Source: DYFC01 sp041658585
GTDB lineage: Bacteria > Nitrospirota > Thermodesulfovibrionia > Thermodesulfovibrionales > SM23-35
NCBI GenBank assembly: GCA_041658585.1
Contig: JBAZZX010000001.1
Location: 85,523 to 149,522 of the forward strand
DNA length: 64,000 nt
Direction: 5' to 3'
Both the position numbers and the translations under genes were made by a program. Positions 52,526-61,260 of the stretch are shown piece after piece (position 1 is the stretch's first letter; each line of letters starts with the position of its first letter). The notes under the pieces were generated by a model. That model was not told the origin of the DNA, searched no databases, and saw nothing but the letters and a program-made list of their open reading frames with translations.

Positions 52526-54793
52526 TTATAAATAGGAAACCCTGTCCTTCCTGCCTTTTGTTTTCTTCTCGGTTGTATCCACCATGCGCGTCTTTAACTG
52601 TTCTATCCTCTCTGAGACCGCCCTGAATTTGGAATTCCAGCCGTAAACGTTAGTATAAGTATCAAGGGCTTCTTTCATATTCCCGTTTTTCTCATATGCA
52701 TCGGCTAAATCATATTTCATGGCCCAGTAAGATTCTCCCCTGTCTTCCATTGTATCAATAGCGGTAATCAGGACGTCAACTGCAAGCTGATAAAGACCTT
52801 TTTCAATATAACATATTCCGAGCATATTTGATGAATGTATGAATCTCTTGGGGTCGTTGCGTGAGGCCTGGAATTCCCGTATAGCATCATCGATAAGTCC
52901 CATTTCCTTGTAAGCTATCCCGAGATTGTAGTGGGTTTCATAATCCTCTTCTTCGAGCTCCTTCTCAAGACCTTTCTTGAATTCATTGAAAATATCCAGG
53001 ACGTCACTGTCGAGAGCGGGTTCGGTCAACTCTTCAACCTCAAGCGCTTCTTCAGGCATGGCAGCCTCTTTGGGCGCAGCTTCCGGGGGCCAATCTTCTC
53101 TTACTTCGCTAACAGGCATCTGACCGAGCGTGGCCAGCCTCTGGCTTATATCTTCATTGTCGGGGAACAGACTCTGCAGACGTTCAAGTATCTCCCTGGC
53201 CTCATCAAGCAGCCCCTGCCTTGCATAAAAAGCCGCCTCTGATATCTCTTCACTGTAATCTTCTATAAAAGGGCCTTCGGGCTGTTTGACTTCAGGCTCT
53301 TCGTAAGAGGGAGGGATTAGACCGGCCAGTCTCGGATCATCAGGGTCTATTGCATAGGCGTCTTTAATAATTTGTTCCTTTTTTTCAATCTCTCCCGTTT
53401 CTTTGTATAAATCGCTCAGGACAATGCATTCCGTTACAGCCATCTCCTTGTTACCCGTTTCCGTATAGAGGGATTTCAGTTTCAGATGGAGGGTTACATT
53501 GTCCGGCTCCTTTGTTTTAAATGCTTCAAGGATATCTCTTGCATTATCAAAAAGACCGTATCTGATATATATATCAGCTTCCATGATTGCTTCATCAACA
53601 GGCTTTTCAGCTTCTATTGTAATGGACTCTTTTGCGATATCCTTTTCATATTCAATGACTTTGGTTCTGAGCGGTTCATTATCGGGAGACAGGGTAAAAG
53701 CTTCCCTGTAACAGTTTAAAGCCTCTTTCTTCATCCCCTTAGATGAAAATATATCTCCGAGGGAAACGAGCTCACCGACGACACGGTCCTGTTCGTTGAT
53801 CTGCCTATAGAGAGATACAAGCCGTTTCCCGGTTTCCAGAGGATCTATGTCCTTAAATGATTCCAGGAGATTAATAGCATCGTCATATTTCTCTTCAAGT
53901 ATCATTTCGTCAAGCAACGGAAGATACTCCGCCCATGCCTGTCCTCTGTCCCCTTGCTTTATGTATATATCTCCGATGAGTCTTCGCGCCCTGATATTGG
54001 CCGGTTCTATTTCAACAACCTGTCTGAGATACCCTAACGCCTCATCAAATTTTTCCGCCATAATGTGTAGTTCCGCACACCTGAGCAGAATTTCCGCATC
54101 TTCAGGGAAGAGGGTTATGGCCTCTTTCATTTGTTCTATAGCCTTTGCAAGGTTGCCTATCCTCTCATTAAGGACGGCAGTCCCGATAATAGCCTGCTTA
54201 TTAACAGGCTGGATATCGAGGACCTTCCGGTAGAAGATAATCGCCTTTTCCATATCTTCTTTGTCGGAATAGAGTCCTGCAACGTGAAGATACTGTTTTG
54301 CAGCTTCGGACATGAGCCCGTCTCTGGCATATATTTCGGCAACCTTGTTTCTTAGAGGTATGTTCGAGGGCGAAAGAGCAAGTATCCTGTCATAGATTTC
54401 GAGGATTTTCTCTTTTTTCCCTTCTTTGGAAAGAGTGTCGGCTGCAGCGAGATAGAATTTTATGGCGTCAGTGGTAAGCCCTTTGCCCTCGTTTAATTCG
54501 CCGAGAGAATAAAGGGCGGTAGCATCGTTTGGAATTAAATTCAGTATCTTTTTATAGAGAGCCAGGGCCTTGAGCGCAAAACCTTCCTGCTTAAAATAAC
54601 TCGCCGCCTTGTGAAAGGATTCGACTGCATCCGTCCTGTCGCCTTTCTTAAGATAAAGGTCTCCGACGGTATTATAGGCGTTTCCATCCGGATATTCCTT
54701 TACCAGTTTCTCCCATTCACCGATAGCCCTTTCTATCTGTCCACGGGCAAGATACTTCTGCGCTTCTTTTATAATTGCAGATTTATCAGACAT
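52526..54793 (-). CDS. Large TPR-repeat protein
   Basis: 755 residues built almost entirely of tetratricopeptide repeats (for example RGQIERAIGEWEKLVKEYPD, YEKNGNMKEALDTYTNVYGW) with an acidic linker at about 510-600 (EEALEVEELTEPALDSDVLD). No signal peptide or membrane helix, so probably cytoplasmic. It is co-transcribed with the ExeA-type ATPase. The pair could form a scaffold plus motor for a polysaccharide or surface assembly system, but no direct evidence shows which. Confidence 0.8.
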   Translation of the reverse strand: MSDKSAIIKEAQKYLARGQIERAIGEWEKLVKEYPDGNAYNTVGDLYLKKGDRTDAVESFHKAASYFKQEGFALKALALYKKILNLIPNDATALYSLGELNEGKGLTTDAIKFYLAAADTLSKEGKKEKILEIYDRILALSPSNIPLRNKVAEIYARDGLMSEAAKQYLHVAGLYSDKEDMEKAIIFYRKVLDIQPVNKQAIIGTAVLNERIGNLAKAIEQMKEAITLFPEDAEILLRCAELHIMAEKFDEALGYLRQVVEIEPANIRARRLIGDIYIKQGDRGQAWAEYLPLLDEMILEEKYDDAINLLESFKDIDPLETGKRLVSLYRQINEQDRVVGELVSLGDIFSSKGMKKEALNCYREAFTLSPDNEPLRTKVIEYEKDIAKESITIEAEKPVDEAIMEADIYIRYGLFDNARDILEAFKTKEPDNVTLHLKLKSLYTETGNKEMAVTECIVLSDLYKETGEIEKKEQIIKDAYAIDPDDPRLAGLIPPSYEEPEVKQPEGPFIEDYSEEISEAAFYARQGLLDEAREILERLQSLFPDNEDISQRLATLGQMPVSEVREDWPPEAAPKEAAMPEEALEVEELTEPALDSDVLDIFNEFKKGLEKELEEEDYETHYNLGIAYKEMGLIDDAIREFQASRNDPKRFIHSSNMLGICYIEKGLYQLAVDVLITAIDTMEDRGESYWAMKYDLADAYEKNGNMKEALDTYTNVYGWNSKFRAVSERIEQLKTRMVDTTEKKTKGRKDRVSYL

Positions 54794-55077
54794 GGCATGT
54801 ATTATTCAAAGTATCACATCCGGCTAAACCTGTCAATAACGGACTACCCGCTATTTCCCGACAGGTTCCTTTATTTGCTCTATTTTTCTCAAATGACGGA
54901 GAAGCTCCGAATTAAATATTATACCATGTATTTATCGCCTGATTTCGGGCTGCTTAATCCGGCGATCATAGCAACAGTCAAATTGCCTGTCTATTTGCCT
55001 GTCTATAGAGAAGTCGTGTAAAATAGTCAATTGAAAAATGTTTTGCATTATTTAGGATTATTATCAAAGGGGGATGA
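54794..55077. other. Gap before znuA
   Basis: No gene. It contains a tandem TTGCCTGTCTA/TTGCCTGTCTA (54982-55005) and AAAGGGGG 5 bases before znuA. I see no convincing Zur-type palindrome. Confidence 0.3.
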
Positions 55078-55962
55078 ATGAAAACCGCGAAGATAATTGC
55101 CGGTATACTGTTTTTATGTTTATTGACGACTGTTTCACCTTCTTATGCCGGACAAATAAAGGTTATTGCCGGTATCGCCCCTCTTGCCGACTTTGTCAGG
55201 CAGGTCGGAGGAGACAGGGTCGATGTAAAGCTGCTCCTGCCGCCCGGAGCAAGCCCTCACGTATTTGAACCGACCCCAAAGGCCGTGAAAGACGTCTCCG
55301 TTGCAAATGTATTTGTCAAAATAGGCGCCGGTCTCGAATTCTGGGCGGAAAAGATCATACAGTCTTCCGGAAATAAAAAGCTCATTATTGTCGATTCATC
55401 ATCAGGGATTCAATTGATAAAACATCATGATGAACATGAGGCGCACGGTTCATCCGGCGCCGATCCGCATATATGGCTTGATCCCGTTATCGCAATCTCT
55501 ATTGTTGCAAAGATAGAAAAGGCCCTTTCAGAAGCCGACCCGCAAGGCGCTGCCGTCTACAGAAAGAATGCCTCCGCATATAAAGAGAAGCTTTCTCTGC
55601 TTGACAGGGAGATCGCCGGCAGGGTAAAGACTTTCAGGATTAAAGAATATGTCACTTTTCATCCGGCGTGGAACTATTTTTCACAACGGTATGGTCTTAG
55701 AGTATCAGGCGTGATAGAGGAGGCGCCCGGCAAAGAGCCCGGCCCGAAACATATTGCAAAAATTATTAAAGACATAAAGCGGACGGGAAGCAACGTTGTT
55801 TTTGTCGAACCCCAGTTCAATCCTAAAATCGGAGAGGTCATCGCAAAAGAAGCAGGGGCAAAGGTGCTATACCTTGATCCGATCGGCGGACAGAAAGGCA
55901 GGGAGACGTATATAGAGATGATGAGATATAATATCAATGCTATGGAAAGAGCAATGAGATAA
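55078..55962 (+). CDS. znuA: Zinc ABC transporter substrate-binding protein
   Basis: Periplasmic metal-binding protein of 294 residues. Signal peptide (about 1-24, ending SYAG), then a ZnuA/TroA fold: metal-ligand His in GASPHVFEPTP (about 60), a short His-rich loop HHDEHEAHG (about 119-127), a second His in ADPHIWLDP (about 131-135), a third in VTFHPAWNYFSQRYG (about 196), and an acidic Asp/Glu ligand near YLDPIGGQ. The pattern fits zinc, possibly manganese. First of three genes with znuC and znuB. Confidence 0.9.
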   Translation: MKTAKIIAGILFLCLLTTVSPSYAGQIKVIAGIAPLADFVRQVGGDRVDVKLLLPPGASPHVFEPTPKAVKDVSVANVFVKIGAGLEFWAEKIIQSSGNKKLIIVDSSSGIQLIKHHDEHEAHGSSGADPHIWLDPVIAISIVAKIEKALSEADPQGAAVYRKNASAYKEKLSLLDREIAGRVKTFRIKEYVTFHPAWNYFSQRYGLRVSGVIEEAPGKEPGPKHIAKIIKDIKRTGSNVVFVEPQFNPKIGEVIAKEAGAKVLYLDPIGGQKGRETYIEMMRYNINAMERAMR

Positions 55963-55980
55963 TAATATTCCTCCGATCAC

Positions 55981-56757
55981 ATGAAAGCTATCGAAATCAA
56001 TAATCTTACCGTTAAACTGAACGGCAGAGAAGCCCTTAACAAGATATCGCTTACTCTGGATGAAGGTAAATTCCTCGGCATAGTCGGGCCTAACGGAGGC
56101 GGAAAGACGACATTGCTAAGAACGGTCCTCGGGCTGATAAAACCGGCATCCGGTTCAATACTCATTTTCGGGAAAAGGCCTGAAGAAGTCCTGAAATCCG
56201 GGAGAGTTTTCGGATATCTTCCACAGATCTCAAAAATATCTCCTGATTTCCCTGTGAGGGTCATAGATGTTGTCATGATGGGACGATACGGGAGAATGGG
56301 GATGTTCAAATGGCCGGGAGAAAAAGACAGGACAAAGGCCCTGGAATACCTTTCCATGATGGGGATAGAAGACCTTAGGAACATGCCTTTCGGAGAATTA
56401 TCCGGAGGACAGCAGCAAAGGGCCTCCATAGCCAGGGCGCTTGCAGGAGAACCGGGGATATTAATCCTTGATGAACCTAACACCGGCATTGATGTAATAG
56501 GCCAGGAAGATTTTTATCATCTCCTGAAAGGCCTTCAGAGGAGATTTAACATCACTATACTCATGGCCTCTCACGATATCGGTGCGATCACGGCCTATGT
56601 TGATGAAATAGCATGTTTGAACAATACATTCCATTATCAGGGCAGCCCTGTCGGTGCACTGGATGAAACGGTTTTGACCGACCTGTACGGGAAGAATGTA
56701 GACCTCCTGATGCATACGGATGTTTGTGAAAAATGTGAGCGGCTGAGGAGGACATGA
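55981..56757 (+). CDS. znuC: Zinc ABC transporter ATP-binding protein
   Basis: 258 residues. Walker A GPNGGGKTT (about 37-45), Q-loop YLPQIS, ABC signature LSGGQQQR (about 140-147), Walker B LILDEPNTGID (about 161-171), and H-loop SHDI. A C-terminal CEKC motif (Cys about 253/256) is unusual for ZnuC but may bind metal. 18 bases separate it from znuA. Confidence 0.93.
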   Translation: MKAIEINNLTVKLNGREALNKISLTLDEGKFLGIVGPNGGGKTTLLRTVLGLIKPASGSILIFGKRPEEVLKSGRVFGYLPQISKISPDFPVRVIDVVMMGRYGRMGMFKWPGEKDRTKALEYLSMMGIEDLRNMPFGELSGGQQQRASIARALAGEPGILILDEPNTGIDVIGQEDFYHLLKGLQRRFNITILMASHDIGAITAYVDEIACLNNTFHYQGSPVGALDETVLTDLYGKNVDLLMHTDVCEKCERLRRT

Positions 56758-56760
56758 AAG

Positions 56761-57561
56761 ATGTTTGAGACCTTCAGCGCTCCCTTCATGCAAAAGGCAT
56801 TATTTGTCGGGATTACGGTAAGTCTGCTGGCCGGACTTATTTCAGTTTTTGTTGTGCTCCGCAAGATGTCGTTTATAGGGGCCGGGATTTCACATGCCGC
56901 TTTCGGCGGTGTGGCAATCGGCTTTTTTACCGGACTCAATCCGGTTGTCACGGCAGTCTTCTATTCGGTTGCAGTTGCCCTCGGCATTGAATTTGTAAGC
57001 AGAAAAGGGAAGGTCTCAGAGGACGCTTCAATCGGCATATTCTTTTCAAGTTCGATGGCGCTCGGCGTAGTACTTATCAGTCTTTCCGGAAATTATACGG
57101 TTGACCTTTTCGGCTATCTCTTTGGAAATATCCTGGCCATCACGGAAGGGGAGATCATGCTCTCGGTCCTTGTTGCGGTGCTGGTAATAGGAATAATCCT
57201 GCTCTTTCTCAAAGAAATTTTCATTACAACCTACAATGAAGAAATAGCGCGCGTAAGCGGCATACCGGTCAGGGCCATCAATACCCTGTTTTTGGTTGCG
57301 CTTGCCGTGTCTATTGTCGTTTCCATGAAAATCATAGGCATCATCCTTATCTCCGCGCTTCTCGTTATACCCGGGGCAACAGCGCAGCTTTTTGCAAAGA
57401 ACCTCTATTTTATGATTGCAACTTCCTGCGGGGTCGCGGTCTTCTCAACCATTGCCGGGCTTTTCCTTTCATATGAATTCGATATAGCGCCCGGCGGCGG
57501 CATCGTACTGACGGCAACCGCAATATTTCTGATCGGTCTTTTTTTCAAAAGAAGGAAGTAA
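56761..57561 (+). CDS. znuB: Zinc ABC transporter permease
   Basis: 266 residues with about eight hydrophobic helices of the ABC-3 permease family. The conserved SFIGAGISHAAFGGVAIGFF (about 38-57) and ISALLVIPGATAQLFAKNL (about 198-216) are present. Start only 3 bases after the znuC stop. An E2/E1 composite repeat begins directly after it. Confidence 0.93.
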   Translation: MFETFSAPFMQKALFVGITVSLLAGLISVFVVLRKMSFIGAGISHAAFGGVAIGFFTGLNPVVTAVFYSVAVALGIEFVSRKGKVSEDASIGIFFSSSMALGVVLISLSGNYTVDLFGYLFGNILAITEGEIMLSVLVAVLVIGIILLFLKEIFITTYNEEIARVSGIPVRAINTLFLVALAVSIVVSMKIIGIILISALLVIPGATAQLFAKNLYFMIATSCGVAVFSTIAGLFLSYEFDIAPGGGIVLTATAIFLIGLFFKRRK

Positions 57562-57565
57562 ACTA

Positions 57566-57932
57566 ACCGTTTCAAAAGTTCTCAACTTGAATGGCGGATA
57601 TGATGAAAAAGCTTTTAGGTTCTCCTCGGCGAATCCGCCTGAGTGCGGACGATTCCATGATGTACTATTATTACCGGTCGATATGCATTAGCCCGGATTA
57701 TTAATAAAATTGTGAACGGTAACCGAGGATAGAGTATTTTCGCGGTTTTTTTTGCCGATAGTCAAATACAGTATTTGAAAATAGAGAGGCAAAAGCCTCG
57801 CAGGGAGGAACGACCGAGAATGTCCGCCTCAGGCGGATTCGCCGAGGAGAAAGCGAAAATACTCTATTCTCGGTTCAATCAGGAATATTTGTGAATATTA
57901 TGTCTGCCTTTCAAGTTATGCAACCGGCGAGG
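57566..57932. repeat. E2 repeat interrupted by E1
   Basis: E2 left half (57566-57690: TTTCAAAAGTTCTCAACTTG, AAAAAGCTTTTAGGTTCTCC, ATGCATTAG) and right half (57900-57932: ATGTCTGCCTTTC, GTTATGCAACCGGCG) enclose E1 copy E. This is direct evidence that E1 entered E2 here. Confidence 0.78.
57692..57899. repeat. E1 repeat copy E (forward, nested in E2)
   Basis: CCCGGATTATTAATAAAATT...CAGGAATATTTGTGAATATT. It carries an extra about 27 bases (GTCCGCCTCAGGCGGATTCG and following, 57821-57848) absent from other E1 copies, which is the reverse complement of sequence at 57623-57651 in the E2 arm. Confidence 0.82.
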
Positions 57933-57938
57933 TAAAAA

Positions 57939-58706
57939 ATGGAATTTCAGGAATTACTCGACATCATGGCAAAACTCCGAGGCGAAAAAGGCTGCCCCTG
58001 GGACAGGGAACAGACCCGTGAAACTCTTAAGCCGTATATCATTGAAGAGGCATATGAGCTTATTGAGGCGATTGAAGAGAATGACCCTGAAAAAATAAAA
58101 GAAGAACTGGGCGACCTGCTCTTCCAGATAGTCTTTCAAACCCGGGTGGCCGAAGAGAACAAAGAGTTTGATATGTCCGGCGTTATCGACAAAATCGGCA
58201 ACAAGATGATCTCAAGGCATCCGCATGTTTTCGGGAACGCGCATTGCAGGACATCCGATGAGGTAGTTGCGCAATGGGAGGTGCAAAAAAAGCTCGAGGG
58301 CAAACTGCGGGAGTCCATACTTGAGGGAGTTCCTGAAACGCTTCCCTCCCTGCTTCGGGCGCACAGACTCCAGAAAAGGGCGGCCGGGGTAGGTTTTGAC
58401 TGGGAAAAGGTCGAGGATGTTTTAACAAAGCTTGACGAGGAAATAAAAGAGTTTAAAGAGGCCCTGGGAAACAAAAACAGGGATGAGATAGAAGACGAAC
58501 TTGGGGACATATTTTTCATGCTTGTAAATCTTTCACGGTTCATCGGAATAAATCCTGAAGACGCCCACAGGAGGACAATCAGTAAATTCATCCATCGTTT
58601 TCGTTATATCGAGATGAACGCGGCCTCACAGGGCAGAAAACTGTCGGATATGACCCTTAAAGAAATGGACCGATTATGGGACGAAGCAAAGGGAAAGAAG
58701 AGTTAG
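57939..58706 (+). CDS. mazG: Nucleoside triphosphate pyrophosphohydrolase MazG
   Basis: 255 residues with two MazG domains: the first at about 15-125 with the metal-binding EEAYELIEAI and EELGDLLFQIVF, the second at about 150-240 with KLDEEIKEFKEAL and EDELGDIFFMLVNLSRF. E-x2-E...E-x2-D motifs of both are intact. It hydrolyses NTPs to NMP plus pyrophosphate and cleans nucleotide pools. The E1/E2 composite ends 7 bases before the start, leaving almost no room for a separate promoter. Confidence 0.93.
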   Translation: MEFQELLDIMAKLRGEKGCPWDREQTRETLKPYIIEEAYELIEAIEENDPEKIKEELGDLLFQIVFQTRVAEENKEFDMSGVIDKIGNKMISRHPHVFGNAHCRTSDEVVAQWEVQKKLEGKLRESILEGVPETLPSLLRAHRLQKRAAGVGFDWEKVEDVLTKLDEEIKEFKEALGNKNRDEIEDELGDIFFMLVNLSRFIGINPEDAHRRTISKFIHRFRYIEMNAASQGRKLSDMTLKEMDRLWDEAKGKKS

Positions 58707-58844
58707 CCTCTTTTCTCTTGTTAATTTCCTTTTCAAGTGGTATTCTTTTTTTATGATAAAAAACAATTCCCTGAAAGTTAAGTCGGCCATTTTTCTCCCT
58801 ATCGGCAAGCAGGGAGTGAAACTTTAAAATTACGGGATGATGAC

Positions 58845-60020
58845 ATGGACCACCTAAAACGGCAGTTGCCTTACAGGCCCACGGAAAGAATGAATGTCGT
58901 AAGCTATCCGATAAGAGACATCGTGATGGAGGCGAAGCGCGAAGAAGCTAAAGGCAAGAAGATGATTTACCTCAACATCGGAGACCCGCCCCAGTACGGC
59001 TTCAAACCGTTCAGTGTGATAGCCGAGCGGGTGAAGAGCGCTCTCGACGAAAACTTCAAGGGCTACGCGCCTTCCGAAGGAGACGAGCAGCTCAGAAAGA
59101 CGGTTGCGAAGATTGAGAAGTGCAGTCCCGAGGACGTGTTTGCCGTTGCGGGCCTTACCGAGGGCATAGATTTCTTCTTCCATTCATTCATAGGGTTCGG
59201 AGAAAAGATCCTGCTTCCTAACCCGTCATATTCGCTCTACCTCAGCAAGGCCAAACAGTTCGAGGGCGACAGCGTATTTTACAGGCACGATGCGGAGGGT
59301 CAGATAGACGTAGAAAACCTGGCAAAAAAAATCGAGGGCGCAAAGGCGATGGTGATAATCAACCCTAATAATCCGTTGGGCTCCGTCTATTCCGAAAAGA
59401 ACCTGTCAGAGGTAGTTAATCTCTGCGCCGAGTATGACGTACCCATATTCTACGACGGGTCCTATGACCAAATCATATTCGAGGGCAAGCCGATTGATTT
59501 CAGGAAGATAGCCAAAGACAGGATACCATTCATATACGGAAGCTCGCTTTCCAAGGACTTCAACTACCCCGGCGCAAGGATAGGCTGGGTAGCGTTCCAC
59601 GGAGATAAGTGGTCCGAGGTCAAGAATGCCTTTTTCCTGCTGTGCAACCAGCGCCTTTCCGTAAATTGGGAATACCAGAAGGCCGCTGCCGCTGCAATAG
59701 CAGACCCCTCATATCCGGCTTACGTTGCAGAACTGAAGAAGAAGCTCATGGAAAGGAGGGACACTTTCGTGAAGATTACCAGGGACATGCCGCTTTCATT
59801 CCCAATCCCGAACGGCGCGTTCTATGCATTCATAAAGATAGAAACTCCGAAATGGAAGAAAGACCTGGAATTTGTGCGTGCCGCACTTAAAGAAGGGGTA
59901 GTGTTTGTCCCCGGTTCAGGGTTCGGAAGACAGGAGGACGGAGTGTATTTCAGGACCACGTTCCTGCCCGAGCCGCACATAATAGAAGAGGCATTCGACA
60001 AAATCAGACGGATTTTGTGA
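58845..60020 (+). CDS. Class I/II pyridoxal-phosphate aminotransferase
   Basis: 391 residues, AlaT/aspartate-aminotransferase fold. PLP-binding landmarks: NIGDPPQYG (about 44-52), INPNNPLGSVY (about 171-181), the Asp/Tyr pair in FYDGSYDQIIFEG (about 202-214), the catalytic Lys in GSSLSKDFNYPGARIGW (about 226-242), and Arg near the end (YFRTTFLPEPHI). The opening RPTERMNVVSYPIRDIVMEA and the insert VNWEYQKAAAAAIADP resemble archaeal and deep-branching aminotransferases, so horizontal origin is possible. Start ATG with weak ribosome site. Confidence 0.88.
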   Translation: MDHLKRQLPYRPTERMNVVSYPIRDIVMEAKREEAKGKKMIYLNIGDPPQYGFKPFSVIAERVKSALDENFKGYAPSEGDEQLRKTVAKIEKCSPEDVFAVAGLTEGIDFFFHSFIGFGEKILLPNPSYSLYLSKAKQFEGDSVFYRHDAEGQIDVENLAKKIEGAKAMVIINPNNPLGSVYSEKNLSEVVNLCAEYDVPIFYDGSYDQIIFEGKPIDFRKIAKDRIPFIYGSSLSKDFNYPGARIGWVAFHGDKWSEVKNAFFLLCNQRLSVNWEYQKAAAAAIADPSYPAYVAELKKKLMERRDTFVKITRDMPLSFPIPNGAFYAFIKIETPKWKKDLEFVRAALKEGVVFVPGSGFGRQEDGVYFRTTFLPEPHIIEEAFDKIRRIL

Positions 60021-60098
60021 ACCATTGTTTCACTCTTTATAATAATGATTTTCTATCTATCGTCCAAAACGCTGTGGACATTTCAATATAATTCCCTC

Positions 60099-60283
60099 CT
60101 ACCCCTGATTATTCATAAAATTGGCAACAGCAACCGAGGATAGAGTATTTGAGCGGTTTTTTTTGCCGATAGTCAAATACAGTATGTGAAAATAAAGAGG
60201 CAAAAGCCTCGCAGGGAGGAACGACCGAGAATGAGCGAAAATACTCTATCCTCGGTTCAATCAGAAATGTTTGTGAATAATCC
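60099..60283. repeat. E1 repeat copy F (forward orientation)
   Basis: Full-length: CTACCCCTGATTATTCATAA...TTTGTGAATAATCC. Its left end extends the outer arm to CTACCCC, matching the CCGGGGTAG right ends of copies D and G. It ends 29 bases before the lipA start. Confidence 0.87.
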
Positions 60284-60312
60284 ATCCTAATGGATTTGGA
60301 AAGAGAATTTAG

Positions 60313-61152
60313 GTGAGACTGCCGGAATGGATAAGAACGGATTCCCCTAAAGGGCTTCATAACACAAAACGCCTGTTGAGAAGCTTCGGGCTTACTACTG
60401 TCTGTGAAGAAGCGCGATGCCCCAATATCGGCACATGCTTCTCAAAGCCTACTGCAACCTTCATGATACTCGGTTCAAAATGCACAAGAAACTGCGGCTT
60501 TTGTGCCGTCGAATCATCCGTCCCTGAACGGCCTGACAGTGAAGAACCTGTAAAGGTTGCTATGGCTGCACGTGATATGGGACTGCGTTATATCGTTATT
60601 ACTTCGGTGACCCGTGACGATCTGCCCGACGGCGGTGCGGAACAGTTTGCAAAAACTATTAATGAGGCAAGAAAATATCTGCCGGATTCAAAGGTTGAGG
60701 TCCTCACACCCGACTTCAATGGAAATTTCAACGACCTTATGACTGTTTTACATGCAAAACCTCATGTTTATAACCATAACATGGAAACGGTACCGGGACT
60801 TTATTCTGCCGTCAGGCCCCTTGCCGATTACCGGCGTTCACTCGGTATGCTGGAATATGCAAAGAAAAACGCTCCGGATATATACACTAAGTCAGGCATA
60901 ATGCTTGGTCTCGGCGAATCTTTGGATGAGGCGCTTGAAGTCCTTCGTGACCTCCGCAGCGTGGGATGCGATATCGTTACCATCGGGCAGTATCTCAGGC
61001 CGACAAGAATGAATCTTCCGGTCGCCGAATACATACACCCCGAGGTATTTGAAAGGCTTCGCATCACAGCCCTTTCTATGGGATTCAGGCATGTCGCCTC
61101 GGCTCCGCTGGTGAGGAGTTCAATGAATGCGGAAGATATGTATAATATATAG
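60313..61152 (+). CDS. lipA: Lipoyl synthase
   Basis: Radical SAM enzyme that inserts two sulphurs into octanoyl groups; 279 residues. First cluster Cys 31, 36, 42 (CEEARCPNIGTC), radical SAM cluster Cys 57, 61, 64 (CTRNCGFC), and the C-terminal RSSMNAE containing the auxiliary-cluster Ser ligand. The GTG start is forced: an in-frame TAG lies directly before it. No strong ribosome site, and the region upstream is E1 copy F. lipB is not in the window. Confidence 0.96.
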   Translation: MRLPEWIRTDSPKGLHNTKRLLRSFGLTTVCEEARCPNIGTCFSKPTATFMILGSKCTRNCGFCAVESSVPERPDSEEPVKVAMAARDMGLRYIVITSVTRDDLPDGGAEQFAKTINEARKYLPDSKVEVLTPDFNGNFNDLMTVLHAKPHVYNHNMETVPGLYSAVRPLADYRRSLGMLEYAKKNAPDIYTKSGIMLGLGESLDEALEVLRDLRSVGCDIVTIGQYLRPTRMNLPVAEYIHPEVFERLRITALSMGFRHVASAPLVRSSMNAEDMYNI

Positions 61153-61154
61153 AT

Positions 61155-61228
61155 GAGTCGCATTTAAAAGGTTCTTTATCATGTCTCCCTTTCAATATGA
61201 GAACATCTTTTGCAATGTTTAGGTTGAG
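61155..61228. repeat. E2 repeat, half copy
   Basis: AGTCGCATTTAAAAGGTTCT, TTTATCATGTCTCCCTTTC and TTTTGCAATGTTTAGG: the right half only, 3-10 bases after the lipA stop and about 30 bases before hom. Confidence 0.6.
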
Positions 61229-61260
61229 TTTTAACAATACATGACTGATTGGAGAAAGCT

